This document shows, in pieces, positions 44,031 to 52,323 of a stretch of 64,000 bases of DNA (position 1 is the stretch's first letter; the number at the start of each line of letters is the position of its first letter). Under the pieces are notes generated by a model, which was not told the origin of the DNA, did not search any database, and saw nothing but the letters and a program-made list of their open reading frames with translations. This DNA is from Acidimicrobiaceae bacterium. Its GTDB lineage: Bacteria; Actinomycetota; Acidimicrobiia; Acidimicrobiales; Aldehydirespiratoraceae. Location of the stretch: positions 34,348 through 98,347 of the forward strand of contig VXTM01000031.1 in the NCBI GenBank assembly GCA_009837445.1, given 5' to 3'. The translations under genes were made by a program, and so were the position numbers.

Positions 44031-45142
44031 AAGAGATCCTGATCGATCTTGATCGCTGGCAACGGGCCGGCGAGCAGGCCGCAGTGGCTCGCGTCATCGA
44101 CCTGGAAGGCTCCGGACCCCGGTCGCCGGGCGCGGCGATGGCAGTGACCGCAGAGGCCGAGGTGGTCGGCTCGGTGTCGGGCGGCTGCGTGGAGGGCGCG
44201 GTGGTGACCGAATCGCTGGAGGTGATGGCCGCCGGCGACCGGCGCATCGTCACCTTCGGCTACAGCGACGACGAGGCCTTCGCGGTTGGGCTCACCTGCG
44301 GCGGAACCATCCATCTGTTTCTGGAGCCCCTGGAATGGGGCCCGGTTCATGACGCTCTCGCCGCGGACCTGGCTGAGGAGTCTCCCGCGGCGCTGGCCAC
44401 GGTGGTGGAGGGCCCCGGGGTGGGCGCCAAGATGCTGGTCCGCCCCGAGGGAGTGCCGACGGTCGGCTCGCTTGGCACCGCGGGCCTGGACCGGGCCGTG
44501 CAGCGAGACGCCCGGGGAGAGCTGGTGGCGGGCCGCTCGGGACTGCGCCGGTACTCGGAGGAGGGCGAGTACTCCGAGCAGGGAGAGATCCACGGCCAGG
44601 AGGTGGCGGTGTTCGTCGAGTCGTTTGCCCCCCCGCCCCGGATGCTGATCTTCGGCGCGGTGGACTTCACCGCGGCCCTGGCCAGGGTGGCGAAGGTTCT
44701 CGGCTACCGCGTGACGGTGTGCGACGCCCGGTCGGTGTTCGCCACCGCCAAGCGGTTCCCGATGGCCGACGAGGTGGTCGTCTCATGGCCCGACCGGCTG
44801 CTCGACGAGGTCGGCGACGGGCTCGGCCCGAGGGACGCGGTGTGCGTGCTCACCCACGACGCCAAGTTCGACGTGCCCGCCATCTGCTCGGCCCTGAGCA
44901 CCGACGTCGGCTACATCGGGGTGATGGGCAGCCGCCGCACCCACGATGACCGCAGCCGCCGCCTGATCGAGGCCGGAGTTACCCAGGAGCAGTTGGGCCG
45001 TCTGCGCTCGCCCATCGGGCTCGACATCGGTGCGGCCACCCCTGAGGAGACGGCAGTCTCGATCGTGTCCGAGATCATCTCGCAGCGCACCGGTCGCCAC
45101 GCCCGGGCCCTCTCTGCTACCAGCGGCCCCATCCACGACTGA
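44027..45142 (+). CDS. XdhC/CoxI-family molybdenum cofactor chaperone
   Basis: A 371-residue protein with an N-terminal XdhC_CoxI domain (VARVIDLEGSGPRSPGAAMAV, VVGSVSGGCVEGAVV, CGGTIHLFLEPL) and a C-terminal Rossmann-like domain (MLIFGAVDFTAALARVAKVLGYRVTVCDAR, GYIGVMGSRRTHDDR). XdhC binds MoCo, protects it, promotes its sulfuration and inserts it into xanthine dehydrogenase-family enzymes. Its coupling to CoxE and CoxD homologues makes a molybdo-hydroxylase maturation role firm, although the client is not proven. A 217-base gap with a large hairpin follows. Confidence 0.9.
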   Translation: MKEILIDLDRWQRAGEQAAVARVIDLEGSGPRSPGAAMAVTAEAEVVGSVSGGCVEGAVVTESLEVMAAGDRRIVTFGYSDDEAFAVGLTCGGTIHLFLEPLEWGPVHDALAADLAEESPAALATVVEGPGVGAKMLVRPEGVPTVGSLGTAGLDRAVQRDARGELVAGRSGLRRYSEEGEYSEQGEIHGQEVAVFVESFAPPPRMLIFGAVDFTAALARVAKVLGYRVTVCDARSVFATAKRFPMADEVVVSWPDRLLDEVGDGLGPRDAVCVLTHDAKFDVPAICSALSTDVGYIGVMGSRRTHDDRSRRLIEAGVTQEQLGRLRSPIGLDIGAATPEETAVSIVSEIISQRTGRHARALSATSGPIHD

Positions 45143-45195
45143 TCCAAACGCGGCCGGACCAATGTTTCATGTGCGAGAGTACATGTAATGATGCG

Positions 45196-45255
45196 AAGTG
45201 CCGGAGTGCCACCCCCACGAAGTTTGGAGACCGGTGGGGTGGTGCTCCGGCACTT
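45196..45255. repeat. Long imperfect inverted repeat (hairpin) after xdhC
   Basis: Arms 45196-45218 and 45234-45255 pair over about 22 bp with two mismatches and one extra base, around a 15-base loop. The sequence begins AAGTGCCGGAG and ends CTCCGGCACTT. The surrounding gap (45143-45359) is AT-richer than its neighbours. It could be a terminator, though there is no following T tract, a small mobile palindrome, or an RNA element. Confidence 0.75.
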
Positions 45256-45359
45256 GCGTGATATCTAGTGTAACGCCATTGGACTACGCGTAGCAACCGA
45301 TGGTCTCTGGGGGCGGTGCGATCGGTGTTGGTTGTGCTGGTGGCGGGCAGACTGGCGTC

Positions 45360-45977
45360 GTGACTGACGGTGGCGTGACTGACGGTGGCACAAGCGAGGC
45401 GCACGGCGAGGATCGCCGTCTCGGGGTGGCGGCCGTGGTGCTGGCGGCGGGAGCCGGCATCCGCTTCGACGGCGAACGTCACAAGCTGCTGTGCGAGGTG
45501 GGGGGCGTGCCGCTGGTGCGCCGGGCCGTGGACGCGGCCCTGGCCGCCGACCTCGACGAGACCATCGTGGTGATGGGGGCCGTCGACCTGCTGGACGTGC
45601 TGCCGGAAGAGGTCACTGTGCTTCAGAACGACGCCTGGGAGCAGGGCCAGGCCACATCGCTGGCCGCGGCGGTGAGCTACGCCGGTTCTCGAGGCCACCG
45701 CGCCGTGGTGTTCGGGTGCGGGGACCAGCCCGGGGTGCCGGCCTCAGCCTGGGCCGCGGTGGCCGAGGCCGACTGCGACCTCGCCGTGGCCGACTTCGGA
45801 GGGGCCCGCCGGCCCCCGGTCCGTATCGGCGCGGCGTTGTGGAGCCACCTGCCCCTCACCGGCGACGAGGGCGGGCGGGTGCTGATGCGCCGCAGACCGG
45901 AGTTGGTGCAGGCGATACCCTGCGAGGGGAACCCCGACGACATCGACACCCTGGAGGACCTGCGAAAATGGAACTGA
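45360..45977 (+). CDS. MocA/MobA-like molybdopterin nucleotidyltransferase
   Basis: About 205 residues of a nucleotidyltransferase fold: VAAVVLAAGAGIRFDGERHKLLCEVGGVPLVRR is the NTP-binding motif, with VVFGCGDQPGVPASAW and the C-terminal NPDDIDTLEDLRKW. MocA makes molybdopterin cytosine dinucleotide, the cofactor of CO dehydrogenase-type hydroxylases; MobA makes the guanine form. The hydroxylase context favours MocA. The first 30 residues are low-complexity and the start is uncertain; GTG 45360 begins a duplicated 15-base unit. The 3' end overlaps coxG by ten bases. Confidence 0.8.
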   Translation: MTDGGVTDGGTSEAHGEDRRLGVAAVVLAAGAGIRFDGERHKLLCEVGGVPLVRRAVDAALAADLDETIVVMGAVDLLDVLPEEVTVLQNDAWEQGQATSLAAAVSYAGSRGHRAVVFGCGDQPGVPASAWAAVAEADCDLAVADFGGARRPPVRIGAALWSHLPLTGDEGGRVLMRRRPELVQAIPCEGNPDDIDTLEDLRKWN

Positions 45978-46645
45978 ACGACTCATTCGAGGTGGCCCAT
46001 CCCATCGGCGCGGTGTGGGATGTCATCACCGACGTGGAACGCATCGCTCCGTGCCTGCCCGGCGCGCAGCTCACTGGCAGCGACGGCGACGCCTACGAGG
46101 GACTGGTCAAGGTCAAGGTCGGCCCCATCACGTCGCAGTACAAGGGCAAGGCCTCGTTCACCGAGCGCGACGACGCCAACCACCGCCTGCTCATGTCGGC
46201 CAGCGGGCGCGACACCCGCGGCGCGGGTAACGCGTCGGCCGAGATCACGGTGGCCCTCGAAGCGGTGAGCGACACCGCCACCAGGGTGAGCGTCAACACC
46301 GACCTCACCATCACCGGCAAGGTGGCGCAGTTCGGCCGGGGCGTGCTGGCCGATGTCAGCAAGAAGCTGATGGGACAGTTCGCCGACAACCTGGCCGCGC
46401 TGGTCGCGGCCGATGTCGACTCCGGCGAGCCCGCCGAGGCGGAGGCTGCCGGCGAGCCGGCCGGGTCAGATGCTTCCGATGACGGCGCTCCAGACGAGGC
46501 CCCTGCGGCGCCGGCGCCCCAGACCGAGGTCGAGGCCGTCGACCTCCTGGAAGTTGCCGGAGCCCCGGTGCTGAAGCGGCTCGTGCCGGTGATCGTGGCC
46601 GTCATCGTCGTCGTGATCATCGTCATCATCGCTTTGGCTGCCTGA
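45968..46645 (+). CDS. CoxG-like SRPBCC protein with membrane anchor
   Basis: A 225-residue protein. Residues 1-150 form a CoxG/SRPBCC domain (MELNDSFEVAHPIGAVWDVITDVERIAPCLPGAQLTG, YKGKASFTERDD, VAQFGRGVLADVSKKLMGQFADNL). A disordered Ala/Glu/Pro-rich linker follows, then a C-terminal hydrophobic helix (VPVIVAVIVVVIIVIIALAA). CoxG in Oligotropha anchors CO dehydrogenase to the membrane; recent work on mycobacterial CoxG links it to quinone delivery. The present protein is suited to the same role for a related hydroxylase. Confidence 0.87.
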   Translation: MELNDSFEVAHPIGAVWDVITDVERIAPCLPGAQLTGSDGDAYEGLVKVKVGPITSQYKGKASFTERDDANHRLLMSASGRDTRGAGNASAEITVALEAVSDTATRVSVNTDLTITGKVAQFGRGVLADVSKKLMGQFADNLAALVAADVDSGEPAEAEAAGEPAGSDASDDGAPDEAPAAPAPQTEVEAVDLLEVAGAPVLKRLVPVIVAVIVVVIIVIIALAA

Positions 46646-46661
46646 TCCCGCCCAGCAGACG

Positions 46662-47195
46662 GTGGCAGCTGGTTCTGATCGCACTGCGGGCGGGTTGCTG
46701 CCCGCGGGCGGGGCAGGATCCAGTTGCAGCCACGACGATCTCGCACAGGTGGCGAGGCTGCTGGGGCGTGAACCGGCCGGCGACTTCGAGGTTGTCGTGC
46801 GCGACGCCTCGGGTTCGCCCGCAGTAATCCGCAACGCCCCCATCCTCGATGACGGGCGGCCCATGCCCACCCGCTACTGGCTCGTGGACGAACGGCTGCG
46901 CCGGATGGTCGGTCGGCTGGAGTCAGAGGGCGGGGTTCGGGCCGCGGAGGCGGCCGTGGACCCCGGAGACCTTGCCGCGGCCCACGCCCGCTACGCGGCC
47001 GAGCGCGACGCGGCCGTCCCCGACGGCCACACCGGTCCGGCACCCTCGGCCGGGGTCGGGGGCACGCGGCGGGGTGTGAAGTGCCTCCATGCCCACTACG
47101 CCTGGCACCTGGCGGGCGGCGACGACCCGGTCGGGCGCTGGGTGGCCGAGCGTCTGGGGCCGGATGCGGCTGCGTCGCTGCGGAGAGTGGGATGA
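46662..47195 (+). CDS. DUF501-family protein
   Basis: About 177 residues with the DUF501 pattern: DDLAQVARLLGREPAGDFEVVVRDASGSPAVIRNAPILDDGRPMPTRYWLVD, then GVRAAEAAVDP, RRGVKCLHAHYAWHLAGGDDPVGRWV. This CLHAHYA stretch with Cys and His residues may bind metal; no biochemical role is established. In actinobacteria it sits between divIC and ppx (Rv1025 in M. tuberculosis). Here it stays joined to ppx by an ATGA overlap but is separated from divIC. The first 25 or so residues are poorly conserved and the GTG start is uncertain. Confidence 0.85.
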   Translation: MAAGSDRTAGGLLPAGGAGSSCSHDDLAQVARLLGREPAGDFEVVVRDASGSPAVIRNAPILDDGRPMPTRYWLVDERLRRMVGRLESEGGVRAAEAAVDPGDLAAAHARYAAERDAAVPDGHTGPAPSAGVGGTRRGVKCLHAHYAWHLAGGDDPVGRWVAERLGPDAAASLRRVG

Positions 47196-48109
47196 GCCCC
47201 GGCCCGGTAGCCGTGGTGGACTGCGGCACCAACACCACCCGGCTCCTCATCACCGACGGCCGCGGCCCCGCGGCCGAGCGACGCTCCGAGATAACCCGTC
47301 TGGGCCGGGGCGTAGACGCCAGCGGCCACCTCGAGGCGGCCGCGGTCGAGCGCACCCTGGCCTGCCTGCGGGACTACCGGGAGGCCATCGACCGCCACAA
47401 CCCGTCGGCGGTGAGGGTCATCGCCACCTCCGCGGTGCGCGACGCCGCCAACCGCTCGGAGTTCCTCGAGCCGGCCGAGTCGATCCTGGAAGCGGCCCCC
47501 GAGGTCCTGTCGGGCCGCGAGGAGGCCGACATGTCCTTCCGGGGCGCGGTCAGCGAACTGGACCAGTTCGACGGACCGTTCCTGGTGGTCGATATCGGGG
47601 GAGGATCCACCGAGCTGTCATACGGGGTCCGGCACTGCACCGATGCGCTGTCGCTCGACATCGGCAGCGTGCGCCTCACCGAGAAGTACGTCCATCACGA
47701 TCCGCCCCGGCCCGAGGAGCTCTCGGCGTGCCTGTCGGTGACCGAGTTGCACCTCGACGACGCGGTGCGGGCCATTCCCGCGTTGAGCGGGGAGTGCCGG
47801 CTGGTCGGCGTCGCCGGGACGATCACCACGGTCGCCGCGGTGGAGTTGGGCCTGGCCACCTATGACCGTGACCGGGTGCACCACTTCAGGCTCTCGAAGG
47901 AGGCGGCCGAGGACGTGTTCCGCACCCTGGCCACCGAGGCGTTGGCCGATCGGGTCCACAACCCCGGCCTGCACCCCGGCCGGGCCGACGTGATCGTGGC
48001 CGGGACCTGCATCCTGGTGAGGATCATGCGGTACTTCGACTTCGACGAGTGCCTCGTCTCGGAGGCGGACCTGCTCGACGGCCTGGCCCTGTCCTTACTC
48101 GAAGCCTGA
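47192..48109 (+). CDS. Exopolyphosphatase/pppGpp phosphohydrolase (Ppx/GppA family)
   Basis: A 305-residue member of the ASKHA fold. PVAVVDCGTNTTRLLITDG is the first phosphate-binding motif, and SGREEADMSFRGAV and FLVVDIGGGSTELSYG follow, with VGVAGTITTVAAVELGL near the end. It hydrolyses polyphosphate and/or pppGpp. It is about the length of M. tuberculosis Ppx2 (Rv1026), which also follows a DUF501 gene, so it is likely the orthologue. That enzyme is short and lacks the extra C-terminal domains of E. coli Ppx. Confidence 0.9.
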   Translation: MSPGPVAVVDCGTNTTRLLITDGRGPAAERRSEITRLGRGVDASGHLEAAAVERTLACLRDYREAIDRHNPSAVRVIATSAVRDAANRSEFLEPAESILEAAPEVLSGREEADMSFRGAVSELDQFDGPFLVVDIGGGSTELSYGVRHCTDALSLDIGSVRLTEKYVHHDPPRPEELSACLSVTELHLDDAVRAIPALSGECRLVGVAGTITTVAAVELGLATYDRDRVHHFRLSKEAAEDVFRTLATEALADRVHNPGLHPGRADVIVAGTCILVRIMRYFDFDECLVSEADLLDGLALSLLEA

Positions 48110-48124
48110 GGTCCAAGCGGCGAC

Positions 48125-48130
48125 TAAGGT
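48125..48130 (+). promoter_or_regulatory. -10 hexamer, leaderless promoter of the GNAT gene
   Basis: TAAGGT ends eight bases before the GTG at 48139. Confidence 0.45.
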
Positions 48131-48138
48131 GCGCGGCC

Positions 48139-48798
48139 GTGAGCACCCTGCTTGGACGGCGAGTGCTGCTACGGCCCCTGACGCGCAGTGACTTCGGCGA
48201 GTGGCGTGAGGTCCGCCGGCGCAACCGTGCCCGCCTCAAGGAATGGGAGCCCCAGGCCCTGCCGGGACGCCCTGACTCCGCCGAGGATCCCCGGGCCTTC
48301 GCCGACCGCTGCTCAGCCCGCCGGCGCGAGCGCCAGCACGGAACCGGCTACGGGTTCGGGGTGTTCGTCAACGGCTGCTTCCGGGGCGAGATGAACCTGT
48401 CCTCGATCCAGCGCGGGCCGTTCCAGTCGTGCTACGTCGGCTACTGGATCGACGAGGCCGTCGCCGGCAACGGCTACACGCCGGAGGCCCTGGTGGTGGC
48501 GGCCCGCTTCGCGTTCGAGGAGCTGAAGCTGCACCGGCTCCAGGTGGCCATCGTGCCCCGCAACTCGGCCAGCCTCAGAGTGGTCGGGAAGCTCGGTCTC
48601 CGCTACGAGGGCCTGGCCGAGCGCTACGTCGAGATCAACGGGGTGTGGGAGGACCACCACCGCTTCGCCATTACCGAGGAGGAGTGGCGGGTCCGGGCCC
48701 CGGAGCTGGTCGAGGCGTGGATCGCGCCGGCGCTGGACGGCCACGCCGGGCGCCCGGTCTCCGAACTGGTGCCGGGGCGCACCGAGAATCAGGGCTGA
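48139..48798 (+). CDS. GNAT acetyltransferase, RimJ/RimL-like
   Basis: A 219-residue N-acetyltransferase: LLGRRVLLRPLTRSDFGEWREVRRRNRARLKEWEP at the start, the core YVGYWIDEAVAGNGYTPEALVVAARFAFEEL, and LHRLQVAIVPRNSASLRVVGKLGLRYEGLAERY, where the Asn-Ser-x-Ser motif contacts acetyl-CoA. Such enzymes acetylate protein N-termini, ribosomal proteins or small amines. Its stop is only six bases from the convergent pyc stop. No partner gene points to a substrate. Confidence 0.87.
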   Translation: MSTLLGRRVLLRPLTRSDFGEWREVRRRNRARLKEWEPQALPGRPDSAEDPRAFADRCSARRRERQHGTGYGFGVFVNGCFRGEMNLSSIQRGPFQSCYVGYWIDEAVAGNGYTPEALVVAARFAFEELKLHRLQVAIVPRNSASLRVVGKLGLRYEGLAERYVEINGVWEDHHRFAITEEEWRVRAPELVEAWIAPALDGHAGRPVSELVPGRTENQG

Positions 48799-48804
48799 CT
48801 GGCT

Positions 48805-51800
48805 CTAGCGCTCCGTCTCGGGGCTGGCCGAGCGGCCCGCGGGGCGGATCTCGAGGATCAGGTCGCCGGGTTCGAGCAGCCCGCCCGGCGCGGCCGCGAT
48901 CGACTCCACCGTGCCTGCCACCGGCGCCGAGATGGACGACTCCATCTTCATGGCCTCGATCACCGCCACGGTGTCGCCGGCCTCGACCCGGTCGCCGACC
49001 GCCACCGACACGTTGACCGCCCCCCTGAACGGCGCAGCCACATGGCCCGGCCTGGTCGGGTCGGCTCGGGCGTGCTCGGGCCGGTCCGAGGCCACCGTGC
49101 GGTCGAGCGTGTCGATGTCGCGGGGTTGGCCGTTCACCCTGAAGCCGACGATGCGGATGCCCTCGTCGTTGGGCTCGCTGATCGATCGCAGCCCCAGCAG
49201 CAGCCGTACACCCCGGCCCAGCACCACGGCGGTGTCCTGCTCGTGGGGGTCGAGGCCGTACCAGAACAGCAGCGACGGCAGCACCGACAGGTCGCCGTAG
49301 CGGTCCGTCTTCTCGGCCTGATCCGCCGACGGTGTGGGGAACAGCAGCCGGTTGAGGGTGGCTCGGCGGTCGGAGGCCAGACCGGCCTGGTCGGCCTCGG
49401 TGAGCTCCTTGCGGGTCGGTGACCACGATCGGCCCTCGGTGGCCCGGGTGCGGAACGGCTCGGGAAACCCCCCGGGCGGCGTGCCCAGCTGCCCGTGCAG
49501 AAAGCCGATGACGCTGTCGGGAAGGTCGACGCTGGCCGGGTCATCCAGCAGCTGTTCGGGGGTCACCTCTGACGCGACCAGGTGCAGGGCCAGGTCGCCG
49601 ACCACCTTCGACGACGGCGTGACCTTGATGGGGCGGCCGAGCAGCTCGTTGCAGGCGGCGTAGAGTCGCTCCACCTCCTCGAAGCGGTGTCCCAGGCCCA
49701 GGGCCCGGGCCTGGGCCCTCAGGTTGGAGAGCTGGCCGCCGGGGATCTCGTGGCGGTAGACGGTTCCGGTGGGCGACTGCAGGCCGGCCTCGAACGGGGC
49801 GTACACCCGCCGCACCGCCTCCCAGTAGGGCTCCAGATCGCCGATGGCGTCGAGGCTGAGGCCCGTCTGGTGGGCCGTGTCGTCGGTCATGGCCACCACC
49901 GACGCGATCGACGGCTGCGACGTCATGCCCGACAGGGGCGGCGCGGCCGCGTCGATCGCGTCCACTCCGGCCTCGACGGCGGCCATGTACGTGGCGAGTT
50001 GGCCGCCTCCGGTGTCGTGGGTGTGCAGGTGCACCGGCTGGTCGAAACGCTCCCGCAGGGCTGTGACCAGCGTCGTGGCCGAGCCTGCTCGCAGCAGGCC
50101 GGCCATGTCCTTGATGCACAGGATGTGGACCCCGGCCTCGACCAGCTGCTCGGCGACCGTCAGGTAGTAGTCGAGGGTGTACAGGTCCTCGGCGGGGCTG
50201 GACAGGTTGCCCGAGTAGCAGATGGTGCCCTCGGCCACTGCTCCCGCCTCGAGCACTGCGCTGATGGCCGGAGCCATCTGGTCTATGGAGTTGAAGGCGT
50301 CGAACACCCGGAAGATGTCCATGCCACAGTCGACGGCCTCGGCCACGAAATGGCCGGCCACCGAGTCCGGGTAGGGCGAGTAGCCGACGGTGTTGCGTCC
50401 TCTCAGCAGCATCTGGGTGCAGATGTTCGGGGCGGCCTCCCGGATCCGGGCGAGACGCTCCCAGGGGTCCTCGTGCAGGAACCGCAGGGCCACGTCGAAG
50501 GTGGCGCCGCCCCAGCACTCCATGCTCAGCAGCTGCGGCATGGTGTGGGCCATCTCGCGGGCTCCGGCCACCAGGTCGATGGTGCGCAGCCGGGTGGCCA
50601 GGATCGACTGGTGGGCGTCGCGCAGGGTGGTGTCGGTCACCTGCACCACCTCCGCGGCCCGCAGATCGGCCGCGAACCCCTCGGGGCCCAGCTCCAGCAG
50701 CCGCTGGCGCGACCCGGCCGGAGGCACGCCCGTGCGGGCGGCAGGCAGCTTGGCCGCCGGGCTGACCCTGGTAGGGGCGGGGCCGTGGGGGAGGTGGACG
50801 GTCACGTCGGCCAGGTACCGCAGCAGCCGGGTCGCCCGGTTGGCCCCGACCGAGGCCGCGGTCAGCTCGGGCCGGTCGTCGATGAAGCTGGTGGTGACCG
50901 GCCCGGCCCTGAACTGCTCGTCGGCCAGGATGGCCTGCAGGTAGGGCTGGTTGGTCGACACACCCCTAACCCGGTACTCGGCCAGGGTGCGCTGCATGCG
51001 TCGCACCACGGTGGGAAAGTCTTTGCCCCGGCAGGTGATCTTCTCGATCATCGAGTCGAAGTGGGGGGTGATCTCCACCCCCTGGTAGACGCAGCCGTCG
51101 AGGCGGACCCCGGCACCGCTGGCCGGGCGGTAGGCCACGATCCGTCCGGTGTCGGGACGGAAGTCGTTGGAGGGGTCCTCGGCGGTGACCCGGCACTGCA
51201 GGGCGAAGCCCCGCAGGTTGATGCTGTCCTGGGTGAGTCCGAGGTCGCCGAGGCTGGCCCCCGAGGCGACCAGCAGCTGCGACTCCACCAGGTCGACGTC
51301 GGTGACCTCCTCGGTCACGGTGTGCTCGACCTGGATCCTGGGGTTCATCTCGATGAACACGTAGCGGCCGGCGCCGTCCACCAGGAACTCGACGGTCCCC
51401 GCGTTGCAGTATCCGATGGAGGAGGCGAAACGGACCGCGTCGTCCAGCAGGCCGGCCCTCACGGCGGGGTCCAGGTCGCGGGCCGGGGCCATCTCGACCA
51501 CCTTCTGGAAGCGGCGCTGCACCGAGCAGTCCCGCTCGTAGAGGTGTACGACGTTGCCGGCGCCGTCGGCGAGGACCTGAGCCTCGATGTGGCGGACGCC
51601 GGTCATGGCCTCCTCCAGGAAGACGGTGGAGTCGCCGAATGCGCTGCCCGCCTCGCGCTGGGCGGCCTCCACCGCCTCGGCCAGGTCCGCGGGGTGCTCG
51701 ACCCTGCGCATGCCCCGGCCGCCGCCGCCGGAGGACGCCTTGACGAACAGCGGGAACCCGATCCCTTCGGCGAGGGTCGCGGCGTCGGCGGGGTCGTCGA

Positions 51801-52215
51801 TGGGCGGCGACTGTTGCAGCACCGGCAGGCCGGCCTCCTCGGCGGCCCGCCGGGCCCGCATCTTGTTGCCGGTCAGTCTCAGCACCGCCGCGCTCGGCCC
51901 GACGAAGGTGACCCCGGCGGCGTGGCAGGCCTCTGCCAGGTCGGGGCTCTCGGACAGGAACCCGTACCCCGGGTAGACCGCGTCCGCCCCCACCTCTACC
52001 GCTTTGGCCACGATGGCGTCGTGGTCGAGGTAGGCCCTTACCGGCCGGCCGGCCTCACCGATCACGTAGGCCTCGTCGGCCTTGATCCGGTGCAGGGCTC
52101 CGCTGCGCTCCTCTTCAATGGGGAGGATGGCGACGGTACGGATCCCGAGCTGTGTGGCCGCCCGGAAGGCGCGGATCGCGATCTCGCCCCGGTTGGCCAC
52201 CAAGAGCTTCTCCAT
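48805..52215 (-). CDS. pyc: Pyruvate carboxylase
   Basis: A 1136-residue single-chain enzyme. Residues 1-450: biotin carboxylase (KLLVANRGEIAIRAFRAATQLG, KASSGGGGRGMRRV, IEMNPRIQVEHTVTEEVTDVDLV). From about 520: carboxyltransferase barrel (VTDTTLRDAHQSILATRLR, MECWGGATFDVALRFLHEDPW, HTHDTGGGQLATYMAAVEAG). C-terminus: biotin carrier with the biotinylated lysine K1090 in EAMKMESS. It carboxylates pyruvate to oxaloacetate, refilling the TCA cycle. The ATG follows GGGGAGG closely. Length and domain order are normal. Confidence 0.97.
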   Translation of the reverse strand: MEKLLVANRGEIAIRAFRAATQLGIRTVAILPIEEERSGALHRIKADEAYVIGEAGRPVRAYLDHDAIVAKAVEVGADAVYPGYGFLSESPDLAEACHAAGVTFVGPSAAVLRLTGNKMRARRAAEEAGLPVLQQSPPIDDPADAATLAEGIGFPLFVKASSGGGGRGMRRVEHPADLAEAVEAAQREAGSAFGDSTVFLEEAMTGVRHIEAQVLADGAGNVVHLYERDCSVQRRFQKVVEMAPARDLDPAVRAGLLDDAVRFASSIGYCNAGTVEFLVDGAGRYVFIEMNPRIQVEHTVTEEVTDVDLVESQLLVASGASLGDLGLTQDSINLRGFALQCRVTAEDPSNDFRPDTGRIVAYRPASGAGVRLDGCVYQGVEITPHFDSMIEKITCRGKDFPTVVRRMQRTLAEYRVRGVSTNQPYLQAILADEQFRAGPVTTSFIDDRPELTAASVGANRATRLLRYLADVTVHLPHGPAPTRVSPAAKLPAARTGVPPAGSRQRLLELGPEGFAADLRAAEVVQVTDTTLRDAHQSILATRLRTIDLVAGAREMAHTMPQLLSMECWGGATFDVALRFLHEDPWERLARIREAAPNICTQMLLRGRNTVGYSPYPDSVAGHFVAEAVDCGMDIFRVFDAFNSIDQMAPAISAVLEAGAVAEGTICYSGNLSSPAEDLYTLDYYLTVAEQLVEAGVHILCIKDMAGLLRAGSATTLVTALRERFDQPVHLHTHDTGGGQLATYMAAVEAGVDAIDAAAPPLSGMTSQPSIASVVAMTDDTAHQTGLSLDAIGDLEPYWEAVRRVYAPFEAGLQSPTGTVYRHEIPGGQLSNLRAQARALGLGHRFEEVERLYAACNELLGRPIKVTPSSKVVGDLALHLVASEVTPEQLLDDPASVDLPDSVIGFLHGQLGTPPGGFPEPFRTRATEGRSWSPTRKELTEADQAGLASDRRATLNRLLFPTPSADQAEKTDRYGDLSVLPSLLFWYGLDPHEQDTAVVLGRGVRLLLGLRSISEPNDEGIRIVGFRVNGQPRDIDTLDRTVASDRPEHARADPTRPGHVAAPFRGAVNVSVAVGDRVEAGDTVAVIEAMKMESSISAPVAGTVESIAAAPGGLLEPGDLILEIRPAGRSASPETER

Positions 52216-52323
52216 GACCTCCCCTCAATCAGGCTCCGGTCCCGCCGCGCGCTTCGGGTCTCCCCGCGCGGCCATCGACACTACATCGCTTCCGCGCGCG
52301 GGTGCCCGTGGTGGGCGGGGGTG

